Source of the DNA: JAMXLO01 sp037201625
Lineage (GTDB): Bacteria > Pseudomonadota > Alphaproteobacteria > Acetobacterales > Acetobacteraceae
DNA: 64,000 nucleotides
Assembly: GCA_037201625.1 (NCBI GenBank)
Contig: JBBCGR010000003.1
Span: forward strand, 1,054,001 to 1,118,000
Direction of reading: 5' to 3'
In this document: positions 1 to 9,398 of the stretch, one piece after another
Layout of the letters: every line of letters starts with the position of its first letter
How positions within the stretch are numbered: the first letter of the stretch is position 1
Notes under the pieces: generated by a model
The model's database searches: none
Told to the model about the DNA's origin: nothing
What the model saw: the letters and a program-made list of their open reading frames with translations, nothing else
Made by a program: the position numbers and the translations under genes

Positions 1-1
1 C

Positions 2-1849
2 GCGCAGAGCAAGTACCACGAAGCCCCTGCGCTCGCCGAACAGGTGAAGGCCGGCAAGCTCCCGCCGGTGGACCAGCGCCTGCCGGAGCAGCCGCTGGTG
101 GTGCCCGTCGTCGACAAGGTGGGCGAGTATGGCGGCACCTGGCGGCGCGCCTTCCTTGGTCCGGCGGATGCCAATAATTACGTCCGCGTGGTGTACGACG
201 CGCTGTTCCGCTTCTCGCCCGACGGCGCCAAGATCGAGCCGAAGCTCGCCATGGGCGCCGAACCCTCCGCCGACTTCAAGGTATGGACCTTGACGTTGCG
301 CAAGGGCGCCAAGTGGTCCGACGGCGCGCCGTTCGGCGCCGATGACATCCTGTTCTGGTACAAGGACGTGCTGCAGAACAAGGACCTGACGCCGTCGCTG
401 CCCGGCTGGATGCGCAACGCCGATGGCACGCCCGCGAAGATCGAGAAGATCGACGACGTGACGCTGCGGTTCACCTACAGCGCGCCGGCGACGCTGTTCC
501 TGACGGCGGTCGCCAATGCCGATGGGGCCGACCGCACCAACGCGATGTTCCTGCCCGGGCATTACCTGAAGAAGTTTCATCCCGCCTATACGCCGAAGGA
601 GGAACTCGACAAGCAGGTTGCCGCGGCGGGCTTCAAGACCTGGACCGAACTATTCAACACCCGCGCACAGCCCTCGGAGAATCCCGAGCGTCCGACCATG
701 GCGGCCTGGATGCCGGTGAGCCGGGTCAGCGATCCCGTGTTCACCTTGCGGCGCAATCCGTATTTCATCGGCGTCGACAGTGCGGGCAACCAGTTGCCCT
801 ATATCGACGAAGTGCGGTTCACCTATTTCGCCGATGCGCAGGCGCTGAACCTCGCGGCGATCGCCGGCAATTTCGATATGCAGGCGCGCCATATCCAGAT
901 GACCAATTATCCGGTGTTCAAGGAGCAGGAGAAGACCGGCAAGTACAAGGTGCTCACCTGGCCGACCTTCGGCGGCTCGGATGCGGTGATCGCGTTCAAC
1001 ACCACCTACAAATCCGATCCCGAGATCGGCAAGCTGATGGCGACGCGCGACTTCCGTATCGCGCTGTCGCTGGCGATCAACCGCGATCAGATCCGTGAAT
1101 CGGTGTTCCTGGGCTTGGGCGAAGCGCGCCAGGCAGTGCCGGCGCCGTGGCATCCGTACTATCCCGGCGACGCGTGGGCGAAGAAGTACACCGACTTCAA
1201 GCCGGACGAAGCCAACAAGATGCTCGATGCGCTCGGGCTGACGAAGCGTGATTCCTCGGGCATCCGGCTGATGGCCAACGGCAAGCCGGCGACGCTGGAG
1301 ATCAGCGTGGTGCCGGCGTTCGGCGCCTGGCCCGATGTCGGCCAGCTTGTCGCCAAGGACTGGGAGGCGGTCGGCATCAAGACCGTGGTGCAGATCCGCG
1401 AGCGGGCGCTGCACTTCAAGATGCGCGACGCCAACGAACTGATGACCGAGATCTGGAACGAGGACACCACTGCCTTTCCGTTCACCGGCAACGCCAAGGT
1501 GGACGTTCGCAACAATCCGATCCTGACGCTCGGGCCGCTGTTCTACGACTGGCTGCACAGCGGCGGGCAGAAGGGGCTGGAGCCGAGCGGGCCGGTGAAG
1601 CAGATCATGTCGCTGGTCGATACGGCGCGCACGGTCGGGCCGGACGGCCAGGTGAAGGCGGCACAGGATATCTTCCGCATCTGGGCCGATGAGGTGTTCG
1701 AGATCGGCACGGTGGGGCTGACGCCGATGATCCAGGGCGTGGTCGTGGTCAACACGAAGATGCGCAACATACCGGCGACGATAGGCAACGACTGGCCGCT
1801 GCGCACGCCTGGCAATGCGCGGACCGAGCAGTTCTACTTCACCAAGTGA
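2..1849 (+). CDS. ABC transporter substrate-binding protein (family 5), 5' partial
   Basis: Periplasmic solute-binding protein of the peptide/opine/nickel class (SBP_bac_5), which captures ligand for the permeases and ATPases encoded just downstream. The frame is open from base 2, so the true start and signal peptide lie outside the window; about 615 residues are visible. The internal GTG at 44 is not the start, because the upstream residues continue the mature protein without a break. Typical family features are the long alternating domain I/II sequence and a DARTVGPDG-type C-terminal part. The stop TGA overlaps a duplicated GTG that used to be, or still is, a permease start. The substrate cannot be read from sequence; oligopeptide or a related amphiphilic solute is likely. 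Confidence 0.9.
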   Translation, partial: AQSKYHEAPALAEQVKAGKLPPVDQRLPEQPLVVPVVDKVGEYGGTWRRAFLGPADANNYVRVVYDALFRFSPDGAKIEPKLAMGAEPSADFKVWTLTLRKGAKWSDGAPFGADDILFWYKDVLQNKDLTPSLPGWMRNADGTPAKIEKIDDVTLRFTYSAPATLFLTAVANADGADRTNAMFLPGHYLKKFHPAYTPKEELDKQVAAAGFKTWTELFNTRAQPSENPERPTMAAWMPVSRVSDPVFTLRRNPYFIGVDSAGNQLPYIDEVRFTYFADAQALNLAAIAGNFDMQARHIQMTNYPVFKEQEKTGKYKVLTWPTFGGSDAVIAFNTTYKSDPEIGKLMATRDFRIALSLAINRDQIRESVFLGLGEARQAVPAPWHPYYPGDAWAKKYTDFKPDEANKMLDALGLTKRDSSGIRLMANGKPATLEISVVPAFGAWPDVGQLVAKDWEAVGIKTVVQIRERALHFKMRDANELMTEIWNEDTTAFPFTGNAKVDVRNNPILTLGPLFYDWLHSGGQKGLEPSGPVKQIMSLVDTARTVGPDGQVKAAQDIFRIWADEVFEIGTVGLTPMIQGVVVVNTKMRNIPATIGNDWPLRTPGNARTEQFYFTK

Positions 1850-1885
1850 CCCGCTACATCATCCAGTGACCCGCTACATCATCCA
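1846..1885. repeat. Exact 20-bp tandem duplication at a gene junction
   Basis: The 20-mer GTGACCCGCTACATCATCCA occurs twice head to tail, at 1846-1865 and 1866-1885. Each copy begins with GTG and encodes the permease N-terminus. In the first copy the GTG overlaps the binding-protein stop (GTGA), but its frame ends after seven codons at TGA 1867-1869. Only the second GTG opens the full permease frame. Confidence 0.95.
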
Positions 1886-2948
1886 GCGCCTGCTGCTGCT
1901 GCCGTTCCTGCTGGTCGTCTATTCGTTCGTCATCTTCGTCATCATCCAGGCTCCGCCTGGCGACTTCCTGACAGCCTACGTGGCGACGCTGGCGTCCTCG
2001 GGCTCCTCGATCAGCACCGAGACGCTGGTGGCGCTGCGCCATCAGTACGGCCTCGACCAGCCGTTCCTGGTCCAGTACCTGTACTGGCTGCAGGACCTGC
2101 TGCGCGGCAATTTCGGCCTGTCGCTGGAATACCAGCGGCCGAACGCCGAGTTGATCGGCGAGCAGCTTGGCCTCACCATCGCGCTGGCGCTGATGTCGTT
2201 CGTGCTGACCTGGGTGATCGCGGTGCCGGCCGGCATCTATTCGGCGACGCACCAGCGCTCGGTGGTCGACCACGTGCTGACCGTGGTCAACTACATCGGC
2301 GTCGCCACGCCCAACTTCATGCTGGCGCTGATCCTGATGTGGATCGCGTTCGCGTATTTCGGGGTGAGCGTCACCGGGCTCTATTCACCGGAATACGCCG
2401 ATGCGCCCTGGAGCTTCGGCAAGTTCGTCGACCTGCTGGCGCATATCTGGCTGCCCGCGGTGGTGCTCGGCATTGCCGGCACCGCGCGGCTGACGCGGAT
2501 CATGCGCGCCAACCTGCTGGATGAGCTGAACAAGCCCTATGTCGTCACCGCGCGGGCCAAGGGGCTGCGCGAGTGGCGGCTGGTGCTGCGCTATCCGGTG
2601 CGCCTCGCGCTCAATCCGCTGGTCAGCACGATCGGATGGTATCTGCCGCAACTGTTCTCGGGGTCGCTGATCGTGGCGACGGTGATGAACCTGCCGAATA
2701 TCGGGCCGCTGCTGCTGCGGGCGCTGATCAACCAGGACATGTACCTGGCGGGCGGCATCCTGCTGATCTACTCCTTCCTCACCATCGTGGGCACGCTGCT
2801 GTCGGACGTCGCGCTGGCGATGATGGACCCCGCGCATCCGGATGGAGACGTAGGTGCCGTCGGTCGTCCCGTCATCCCCGCGCAAGCGGGGTCCCAGAGT
2901 CTGGTGGCCAGGCTTTGGATTCCCGCCTGCGCTGGAATGGCGCGGTAG
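1866..2948 (+). CDS. ABC transporter permease, DppB/OppB-like
   Basis: Inner-membrane permease of the peptide/nickel ABC importer, 360 codons from GTG 1866. It has an N-terminal transmembrane segment, a periplasmic stretch, then a BPD_transp_1 domain with five or six hydrophobic segments. The EAA loop, which docks on the ATPases, is visible as ARAKGLREWRLVLRYP. The start was chosen in the second copy of a 20-bp duplication, since the first copy hits a stop. The last ~27 residues are unlike the family: they are a translation of a palindromic intergenic repeat, so the native stop has probably been lost. It partners with the frameshifted permease at 2950. Confidence 0.88.
   Translation: MTRYIIQRLLLLPFLLVVYSFVIFVIIQAPPGDFLTAYVATLASSGSSISTETLVALRHQYGLDQPFLVQYLYWLQDLLRGNFGLSLEYQRPNAELIGEQLGLTIALALMSFVLTWVIAVPAGIYSATHQRSVVDHVLTVVNYIGVATPNFMLALILMWIAFAYFGVSVTGLYSPEYADAPWSFGKFVDLLAHIWLPAVVLGIAGTARLTRIMRANLLDELNKPYVVTARAKGLREWRLVLRYPVRLALNPLVSTIGWYLPQLFSGSLIVATVMNLPNIGPLLLRALINQDMYLAGGILLIYSFLTIVGTLLSDVALAMMDPAHPDGDVGAVGRPVIPAQAGSQSLVARLWIPACAGMAR
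2866..2945. repeat. REP-like palindromic repeat inside the permease 3' end
   Basis: The left arm starts GTCATCCCCGCGCAAGCGGG and the right arm ends ATTCCCGCCTGCGCTGG, with CTGG/CCAGG pairing in the centre, giving an imperfect inverted repeat of about 75 bp. This is the common bacterial repeat that translates as VIPAQAG...WIPACAGM. It normally sits between genes; here it is read as the permease C-terminus. Confidence 0.75.
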
Positions 2949-2949
2949 C

Positions 2950-4065
2950 ATGTCGGACGTGCAGACGATCGGTGCGGCGGCCGAGGACCGGGTCGCGGTC
3001 GCATCCAACTGGCAGTTGGTGTGGTGGCGATTCCGCAAGCATCATCTGGCGGTGTTCAGCGCCGGCCTGCTGGTGTGCATGTACCTGGTCGTACTGTGCC
3101 CGGATTTCTTCGCGACCCAGGACCCCGAGCGCACCCGACGCGCGCCAGGCCTTCATCCCGGTGCAGATGCTGCATCTGTTCGACGATGGCTGGAACCCGT
3201 GGGTGCCGGCGATCGTCGGCAAGCGCAACCCGGGTGACCCCTTCGCATGGAATGGACCACCGATCCGCAGCGCAAGGTCCGCGTGAGCTTCTTCGGCCGC
3301 GGCGCGCCGTACCGTGTGCTGGGCCTGTTCGAGAGCAACATCCACCTGCTCACCGCCGCCGATCCGGCGCAGCGCATCTTCCTGCTGGGCTCCGATCGGC
3401 TGGGCCGCGACCAGTGGTCGCGCATCATGCGGGCGACCCAGACCTCGATGACCGTGGGGCTCGTGGCGGTCACGCTCAGCGTCGTGCTGGGCGTCGTGCT
3501 GGGCGGCATCTCCGGCTATTTCGGCGGCTTCCTCGACCACGTGATCCAGCGGCTGATCGAACTGCTGCAATCGGTGCCAACCATACCGATCTGGCTGGCG
3601 CTTGCCGCCGCGCTGCCGCGCGACTGGACGCCGATCCAGGTGTTCTTCGCCATCACCGTGATCCTGTCGCTGGTCGGCTGGACGACGCTGGGGCGCGAGG
3701 TGCGCGGGCGGTTCCTGGCGCTGCGCGAGGAGGATTTCGTGCTGGCCGCGCGGCTCGCCGGCGCCAGCCGCATGCGCATCATCCTGCGCCACATGGTGCC
3801 GACGTTCCTGTCGCACATCATCGCCACGAGTTCGCTGGCGATCCCGGTGATGATCATCAACGAGACCTCGCTGTCCTTCCTGGGGCTCGGCATCCGTCCG
3901 CCGGCGATAAGCTGGGGCGTGCTGCTGCAGGAGGCGCAGAACATCCAGACACTGGCGCTGGCGCCGTGGCTGCTGATTCCCGGCCTTGTCGTCATCGTGG
4001 CGGTGCTGGCCTTCAACCTGGTGGGTGACGGCCTGCGCGATGCCTCCGATCCCTATAGCCACTGA
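2950..4065 (+). pseudogene. ABC transporter permease, DppC/OppC-like, frameshifted
   Basis: Second permease of the peptide-type importer. ATG 2950 starts a normal N-terminus (MSDVQTIGAAAEDR), with the first membrane segment at about residues 35-50. Three apparent single-base insertions then break the frame: in CCC near 3134-3136, in GGG at 3232-3234 and in CCCC at 3238-3241. Reading through them restores a continuous family sequence (DARQAFIPVQMLHLFDDGWN, then EWTTDPQRKVRVSFFGRG). From 3247 the BPD_transp_1 domain is intact, with the EAA loop ARLAGASRMRIILRHMVP. The net change is +3 and all three events are in short homopolymers, so sequencing error is plausible. If the shifts are real the importer is inactive. 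Confidence 0.88.
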
Positions 4066-5121
4066 TCCGAAGACCGCTGACCCGAAAGCCGCCGGCGCGA
4101 AAGTCCCGGGTGCGAAAGCCGTGGACCCGTTGCTGAGCGTGCGCGACCTGCGCGTGTCGTTCCGCCTCGACGAAGGCACGGTGCGCGCGGTCGACGGCGT
4201 CAGCTTCGACGTGTTCCCCGGCCAGGTCGTCGGCATCGTCGGCGAGAGCGGCTGCGGCAAGAGCGTCACGATGAAGGCGATCCTGCAGCTCATCGATCCG
4301 CCCGGGCACATCACCGCGGGCGAGATCCTGTACCGCAAGGACGCCGCGCCGATCGATCTGGCACGCCTGTCGCCGCGCGGCCGGCTGATGCGCGACCTGC
4401 GCGGCGCCGAGATCGCACTGATCCCGCAGGAGCCGATGGCGGCATTCAGCCCGGTGCACACCGTGGGCGCGCAGATCATCGAGGCGATCATGCTGCACGA
4501 GCAGGTCGGCCGCGGCGAAGCGCGCGCACGCACGGTGGAGCTGTTCCGCGACGTCGGAATCTCGATGCCGGAGAGCCGCATCGACGCCTATTCCTGGCAG
4601 TTGTCGGGCGGCCTGCGCCAGCGCGCGATGATCGCCATGGCGCTGTCGTGCAAGCCGCGCCTCCTGATCGCCGATGAGCCCACCACCGCGATCGACGTGA
4701 CGACACAGGCGCAGATACTGGCGCTGCTGCGCGAGCTGCAGCGCAAATACGACACGGCGATCATCTTCATCACCCACGACCTCGGCGTCATCGCGCAGAT
4801 GGCGCAGTACGTGGTGGTGATGTATCTCGGCCGGATCATGGAGGAAGGTCCGGTGGACGACATCTTCCATGCGCCGAAGCATCCCTATACGCGGGCGCTT
4901 CTGCGCTCCATCCCCAGCCTGCAGACCACGACGCGCACCGCGCTGCCGGTGATCGCCGGCACGCTGCCGCATCCGTTCAACCGCCCCTCGGGCTGCCCGT
5001 TCCATCCGCGCTGCGAGGACATCATCCCCGACCGCTGCGCCGCCGCGGTGCCGGCGCTGCACGCGCTCGGTCCGCGCCGTGCGGTGAGCTGTTTCCTGCA
5101 CAGCGACGCGGTGGACCCGGC

Positions 5122-5125
<4 letters not shown>
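4040..5125 (+). CDS. ABC transporter ATP-binding protein, DppD/OppD-like
   Basis: Cytoplasmic ATPase powering the importer, 361 codons from ATG 4040, overlapping the permease end by 26 bp. Walker A GESGCGKS lies at about residues 68-75, with the ABC signature SGGLRQR and Walker B LLIADEPTT after it. The C-terminal oligopeptide/dipeptide extension carries the cysteine-bearing CPFHPRCEDIIPDRC. The first ~30 residues form an unusual low-complexity linker of repeated DPK/AGAK units ahead of the nucleotide-binding domain. A later GTG start that omits this linker is possible. It is followed by an ATGA overlap with the partner ATPase. Confidence 0.92.
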
Positions 5126-6135
<1,010 letters not shown>

Positions 6136-6336
6136 CGCGGCGACCCCTCTGGGGGCGCAACGGCGTGATGGCGTGATGGCGTGATGATTTCGCTCCGTCG
6201 GCGCGCGCTCTCATGCCGGGCCCGCCCTGTCATGCCGGGTCCTGATGACCGTTCCCCATACCGTCATGACCAGCGCAGGCCGGTCACCCACGACTTTTCC
6301 TCCCGCCGCAATGAAAGCCGTGGATGGCCGGGCCAA

Positions 6337-6660
6337 GCCACGGCCATGACGGTTCCGGTGGTGCCAAGCCGATAGCCACGGCCATGACGGTTCCGGTGGT
6401 GCCAAGCCGATAGCCACGGGCATGACGGTGGTGGTGCCAAGCCGATAGCCACGGGCATGACGGTGGTGGTGCCATGCCGATAGCCACGGCCATGACGGTT
6501 CCGGCGGCGGTGCCATACCGTTAGCCACGGTCACGAGGCTGGCCGTGCCATGGCAATAGCCACGGTCATGGCGGTTCCGGTGGCGGTGCCATACCGGTAG
6601 CCACGGCCATGACGGTCCGGTGCCTTTGGCGATAGCCGCGCCATAAGTGGTGGTCGCGCC
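6337..6660. repeat. Tandem array of 35/38/41-bp units
   Basis: Eight full copies and one partial copy run head to tail, each starting GCCACGG(C/G/T)CATGACGG and ending near CCGATA or ACCGTTA. Unit starts are 6337, 6375, 6413, 6448, 6483, 6524, 6559, 6600 and 6635. Lengths are 38, 38, 35, 35, 41, 35, 41 and 35, differing in 3-bp steps from presence or absence of TTCC- and GCG-type triplets. There are no stop codons in long stretches of all three minus-strand frames, but no plausible protein. The array lies between convergent genes (ABC ATPase and antiporter). Upstream, 6136-6336 holds only a small run of three GCGTGATG copies near 6163-6186. Confidence 0.9.
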
Positions 6661-6663
6661 GAC

Positions 6664-8190
6664 CTACTCCGTCCCGGTGCTCCGCAGCCGGCGCAGCGTG
6701 TGGCCCTCGGCCCAGTCCAGCTCCTCCTCCACCTGCTGGAACGCTTCGTCGCCGATCACCGAGGTGCGGCGCAGCTCCAGCAGGCGCGATCGTTGCAGCG
6801 CGATCACGTGCAACGCGAGGTCGAAGCGACCCGCCGGCGCCGCGGTCTGGCCGAACTCCTCGATCAGCGCCGATGCGTAGGGACTTCCCGTGCCGCGCAG
6901 CGCGTCGGTCGCGGCCAGCGCCACGGCGCCGCGCGCGGTCTCCAGTTCGCGGCCGACCGCCCCATCGTCGGTCATGCGCAGCCACCGCATGAGCGGGGCG
7001 AGCGTGAGGCCCTGGATCACCAGCGTGCCGAGTACTACGGCGAAGGCCGCCGTCACCACCAGATCGCGGTAGGGAAACTCCGGCTCCGGCCCGGCGCCGT
7101 CCGGCAGGGCGAGCGCGGCGGCGAGCGTGACGATGCCGCGCATGCCGCACCACCCGACCACGACCGATCCGGCGAAGGGCGGGCGGAATGCAGTGGGCGG
7201 CAACGGTGCCGTGCGGAGGAAGGTGGTGAACCCCATGACCCAGGCGAACCGGACCAGCACGACGGTGAGCAGGACTGCACCGGCAAACACCGCGGTGCTG
7301 GCGGCGTGTCCGTCCAGCCGGCCGATGATCCCCCTGAGCTGCAGGCCGATCAGAATGAAGGCCAGCGCGTTCAGCACGAACACCGCGACCTCCCACACCG
7401 CATAGGACGCGCGCCGGTGCTCGGCGCCGAGCCGGCCGGGCGCCATGCGGGCGATGGTGACTGCGTAGACCACGGTGGTGATGATCGGCGAGACGTCCAG
7501 CCGCTCGGCCACGATCCAGACGATGAAGGTACCGACGAACTGCGTCACCACCGAGACGGCGATGTCGTACGTCGGTTGCATCAGGGCCACGTAGAGCCGC
7601 GCCAGACCATAGCCCAACAGCGCGCCGCCGGCGCAGGTCATCAGCAGCACGCCGCCGGCCGCCCACCAGGAGAATGCCATGCCGCCCACGGCGCCGAGCG
7701 CCACGCGATAGATCAGCAGGGCACTGGCGTCGTTGAGCAGGCTCTCGCCTTCCAGGATCACCATGATCCGGTGCGGCGGTGAGAGGGTCCGCAGGACGGC
7801 GGTCGCGGCAGCGGCGTCCGGGGGCGCCACGATGGCACCCAGCGCGATGGCCACCGCCCAGGGCATGTCGGGGACCAGCGTGCGTGCGACGATCGCGACG
7901 CCCGCGACCGTCAGCGCCACCGCGACCAGCACCAGTCCGGTGACCGGCACCCACGCCTTCTTCAGGTCGCGTGGCGATGCGTCATAGGCGGCGTCGAGCA
8001 GGGTCGGCGCCACGAACAGCGCCAGTGCAAGCTCCGGATCGAGCGTCGCGGTCGCACCCGATGGCACCAGGGCCAGCACCGCACCGGCGATCGCCAGCAG
8101 CGCCGGATAAGGTGCGCCGATGCGCTGTGCGAGCACGGTCAGCACCGCACCCGTCAGCAGCAGGATCAGCACCAGTTCGAACAGTTCCAT
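6664..8190 (-). CDS. Na+/H+ antiporter, CPA1 family
   Basis: Inner-membrane monovalent cation/proton antiporter of 508 residues with 12 or 13 predicted membrane segments. Recognised by GAIVAPPDAAAATAVLR and ESLLNDASALL, which carry the family's ion-binding acidic residues, and by a conserved WCGMRGIVTLAAAL segment. A cytoplasmic C-terminal tail of ~120 residues is rich in charged helices, with a coiled-coil-like RSRLLELRRTSVIGDEAF. The start is ATG at 8188-8190 (MELFELVLILL); the upstream in-frame extension is hydrophilic and not conserved-looking. A related paralogue lies at 32.2-33.8 kb. Confidence 0.9.
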   Translation of the reverse strand: MELFELVLILLLTGAVLTVLAQRIGAPYPALLAIAGAVLALVPSGATATLDPELALALFVAPTLLDAAYDASPRDLKKAWVPVTGLVLVAVALTVAGVAIVARTLVPDMPWAVAIALGAIVAPPDAAAATAVLRTLSPPHRIMVILEGESLLNDASALLIYRVALGAVGGMAFSWWAAGGVLLMTCAGGALLGYGLARLYVALMQPTYDIAVSVVTQFVGTFIVWIVAERLDVSPIITTVVYAVTIARMAPGRLGAEHRRASYAVWEVAVFVLNALAFILIGLQLRGIIGRLDGHAASTAVFAGAVLLTVVLVRFAWVMGFTTFLRTAPLPPTAFRPPFAGSVVVGWCGMRGIVTLAAALALPDGAGPEPEFPYRDLVVTAAFAVVLGTLVIQGLTLAPLMRWLRMTDDGAVGRELETARGAVALAATDALRGTGSPYASALIEEFGQTAAPAGRFDLALHVIALQRSRLLELRRTSVIGDEAFQQVEEELDWAEGHTLRRLRSTGTE

Positions 8191-8440
8191 GCATTCCCCG
8201 GGATCGTCGTCCGTCAGCGGGGGACAGATTGCCGGTGGAGGGCCGCAGACGCTCCCCCTGCGGGCCGCGCCGTTGTCTGATCGCGTCACGTTATGCGGTT
8301 TCGGAATGCATTTTTTCCGATGGCGACATTACGGGATGCGATTTCCGCGCGGCCGGGATAGATACCAGGTGTCGAACACGAATCGGATCGAGGGGGCTTT
8401 GCGGGCCAGACCGACCCTAGAGCGTGATCCGCCGAGGTGG

Positions 8441-9397
8441 ATGAACCGCGGCGTCGAACCACGCGCCCAGACAGCGAGCTGGAGCGGGTTCCGCGGGCGA
8501 ACGCGATTGGCAGCGGCTCTCGGCGCCCGTCATGGCATTCTGCTGGGAGTGTTCTGCCTGACGGGCTGCAAGGCCGCCGTGCTCGATCCGCAAGGTCCGA
8601 TCGGGCTGGCGGAAAAGACCATCCTGATCGATTCGCTGATCATCATGCTGGCGATCGTCATCCCGACGATCCTGGCGACGCTGGGCGTGGCGTGGTGGTT
8701 CCGCGCGTCCAACACGAGGGCGCGCTACCGGCCCGACTGGGCGTATTCCGGCCAGCTCGAGCTGATCACCTGGGCGATCCCGGTGCTGACGATCATGCTG
8801 CTGGGCAGCGTCGCCTGGATCAGCTCGCACGACCTGGACCCGGCGAAGCCGCTGGCGCCGCAGGAGGCGACGCTCGACGTGCAGGTGGTCTCGCTCGACT
8901 GGAAATGGCTGTTCATCTACCCGGACCAGCGTGTCGCCAGCGTCAACCACCTGGTGATCCCCGCCGGCAAGCCGGTGCGCTTCAACCTGACATCGGCCAG
9001 CGTGATGACCGCCTTCTTCGTCCCGCAACTCGGCAGCATGATCTACACGATGAACGGCATGGTGACGCAGCTCCACCTGCACGCGGATGCGCCCGGCCGC
9101 TTCATGGGCCTGGCGAGCCATTACAGCGGCAGCGGCTTCTCCGACATGCATTTCGACGTGGAGGCGGTGCCGGCCGACCGGTTCACCGCCTGGGTGGATG
9201 CGACGCGCAATGCCGGCCAGGCGCTGACTTCGCAGGGCTATACCGAGCTGTCGCGGCAGACCAGCAACGTCCGCCCCTTCACCTATCGCGACGTGGACCC
9301 GGACCTGTTCCACCGGATCGTCTCGCAGGCGCTGCCGCCCGGGCCCGGGCCGGCCGATGCGATCAATCCGGCATCCTCCAGCCAGGCGGGGCATTAG
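8441..9397 (+). CDS. cyoA: Cytochrome bo3 ubiquinol oxidase subunit II
   Basis: Subunit II of the heme-copper quinol oxidase. 318 residues from ATG 8441, preceded by a purine-rich GAGGTGG. The lipobox LTGC places the lipidated cysteine at about residue 43. Two transmembrane helices (about 60-82 and 97-118) are followed by a periplasmic cupredoxin domain. At the position of the CuA ligands the sequence reads HYSGSGFSDMHF, without the cysteines, so this is a quinol oxidase and not a cytochrome c oxidase. First gene of cyoABCD; TAG is separated from cyoB by one base. Confidence 0.94.
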   Translation: MNRGVEPRAQTASWSGFRGRTRLAAALGARHGILLGVFCLTGCKAAVLDPQGPIGLAEKTILIDSLIIMLAIVIPTILATLGVAWWFRASNTRARYRPDWAYSGQLELITWAIPVLTIMLLGSVAWISSHDLDPAKPLAPQEATLDVQVVSLDWKWLFIYPDQRVASVNHLVIPAGKPVRFNLTSASVMTAFFVPQLGSMIYTMNGMVTQLHLHADAPGRFMGLASHYSGSGFSDMHFDVEAVPADRFTAWVDATRNAGQALTSQGYTELSRQTSNVRPFTYRDVDPDLFHRIVSQALPPGPGPADAINPASSSQAGH

Positions 9398-9398
9398 C

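Noticed and set aside
6211..6534. Small proteins encoded on the minus strand of the tandem array
   Set aside because: All three frames give Trp/His/Pro repeats simply because the unit lacks stops. No start context or family.
6337..6660. CRISPR array
   Set aside because: Units are contiguous with no unique spacers and no cas genes nearby.
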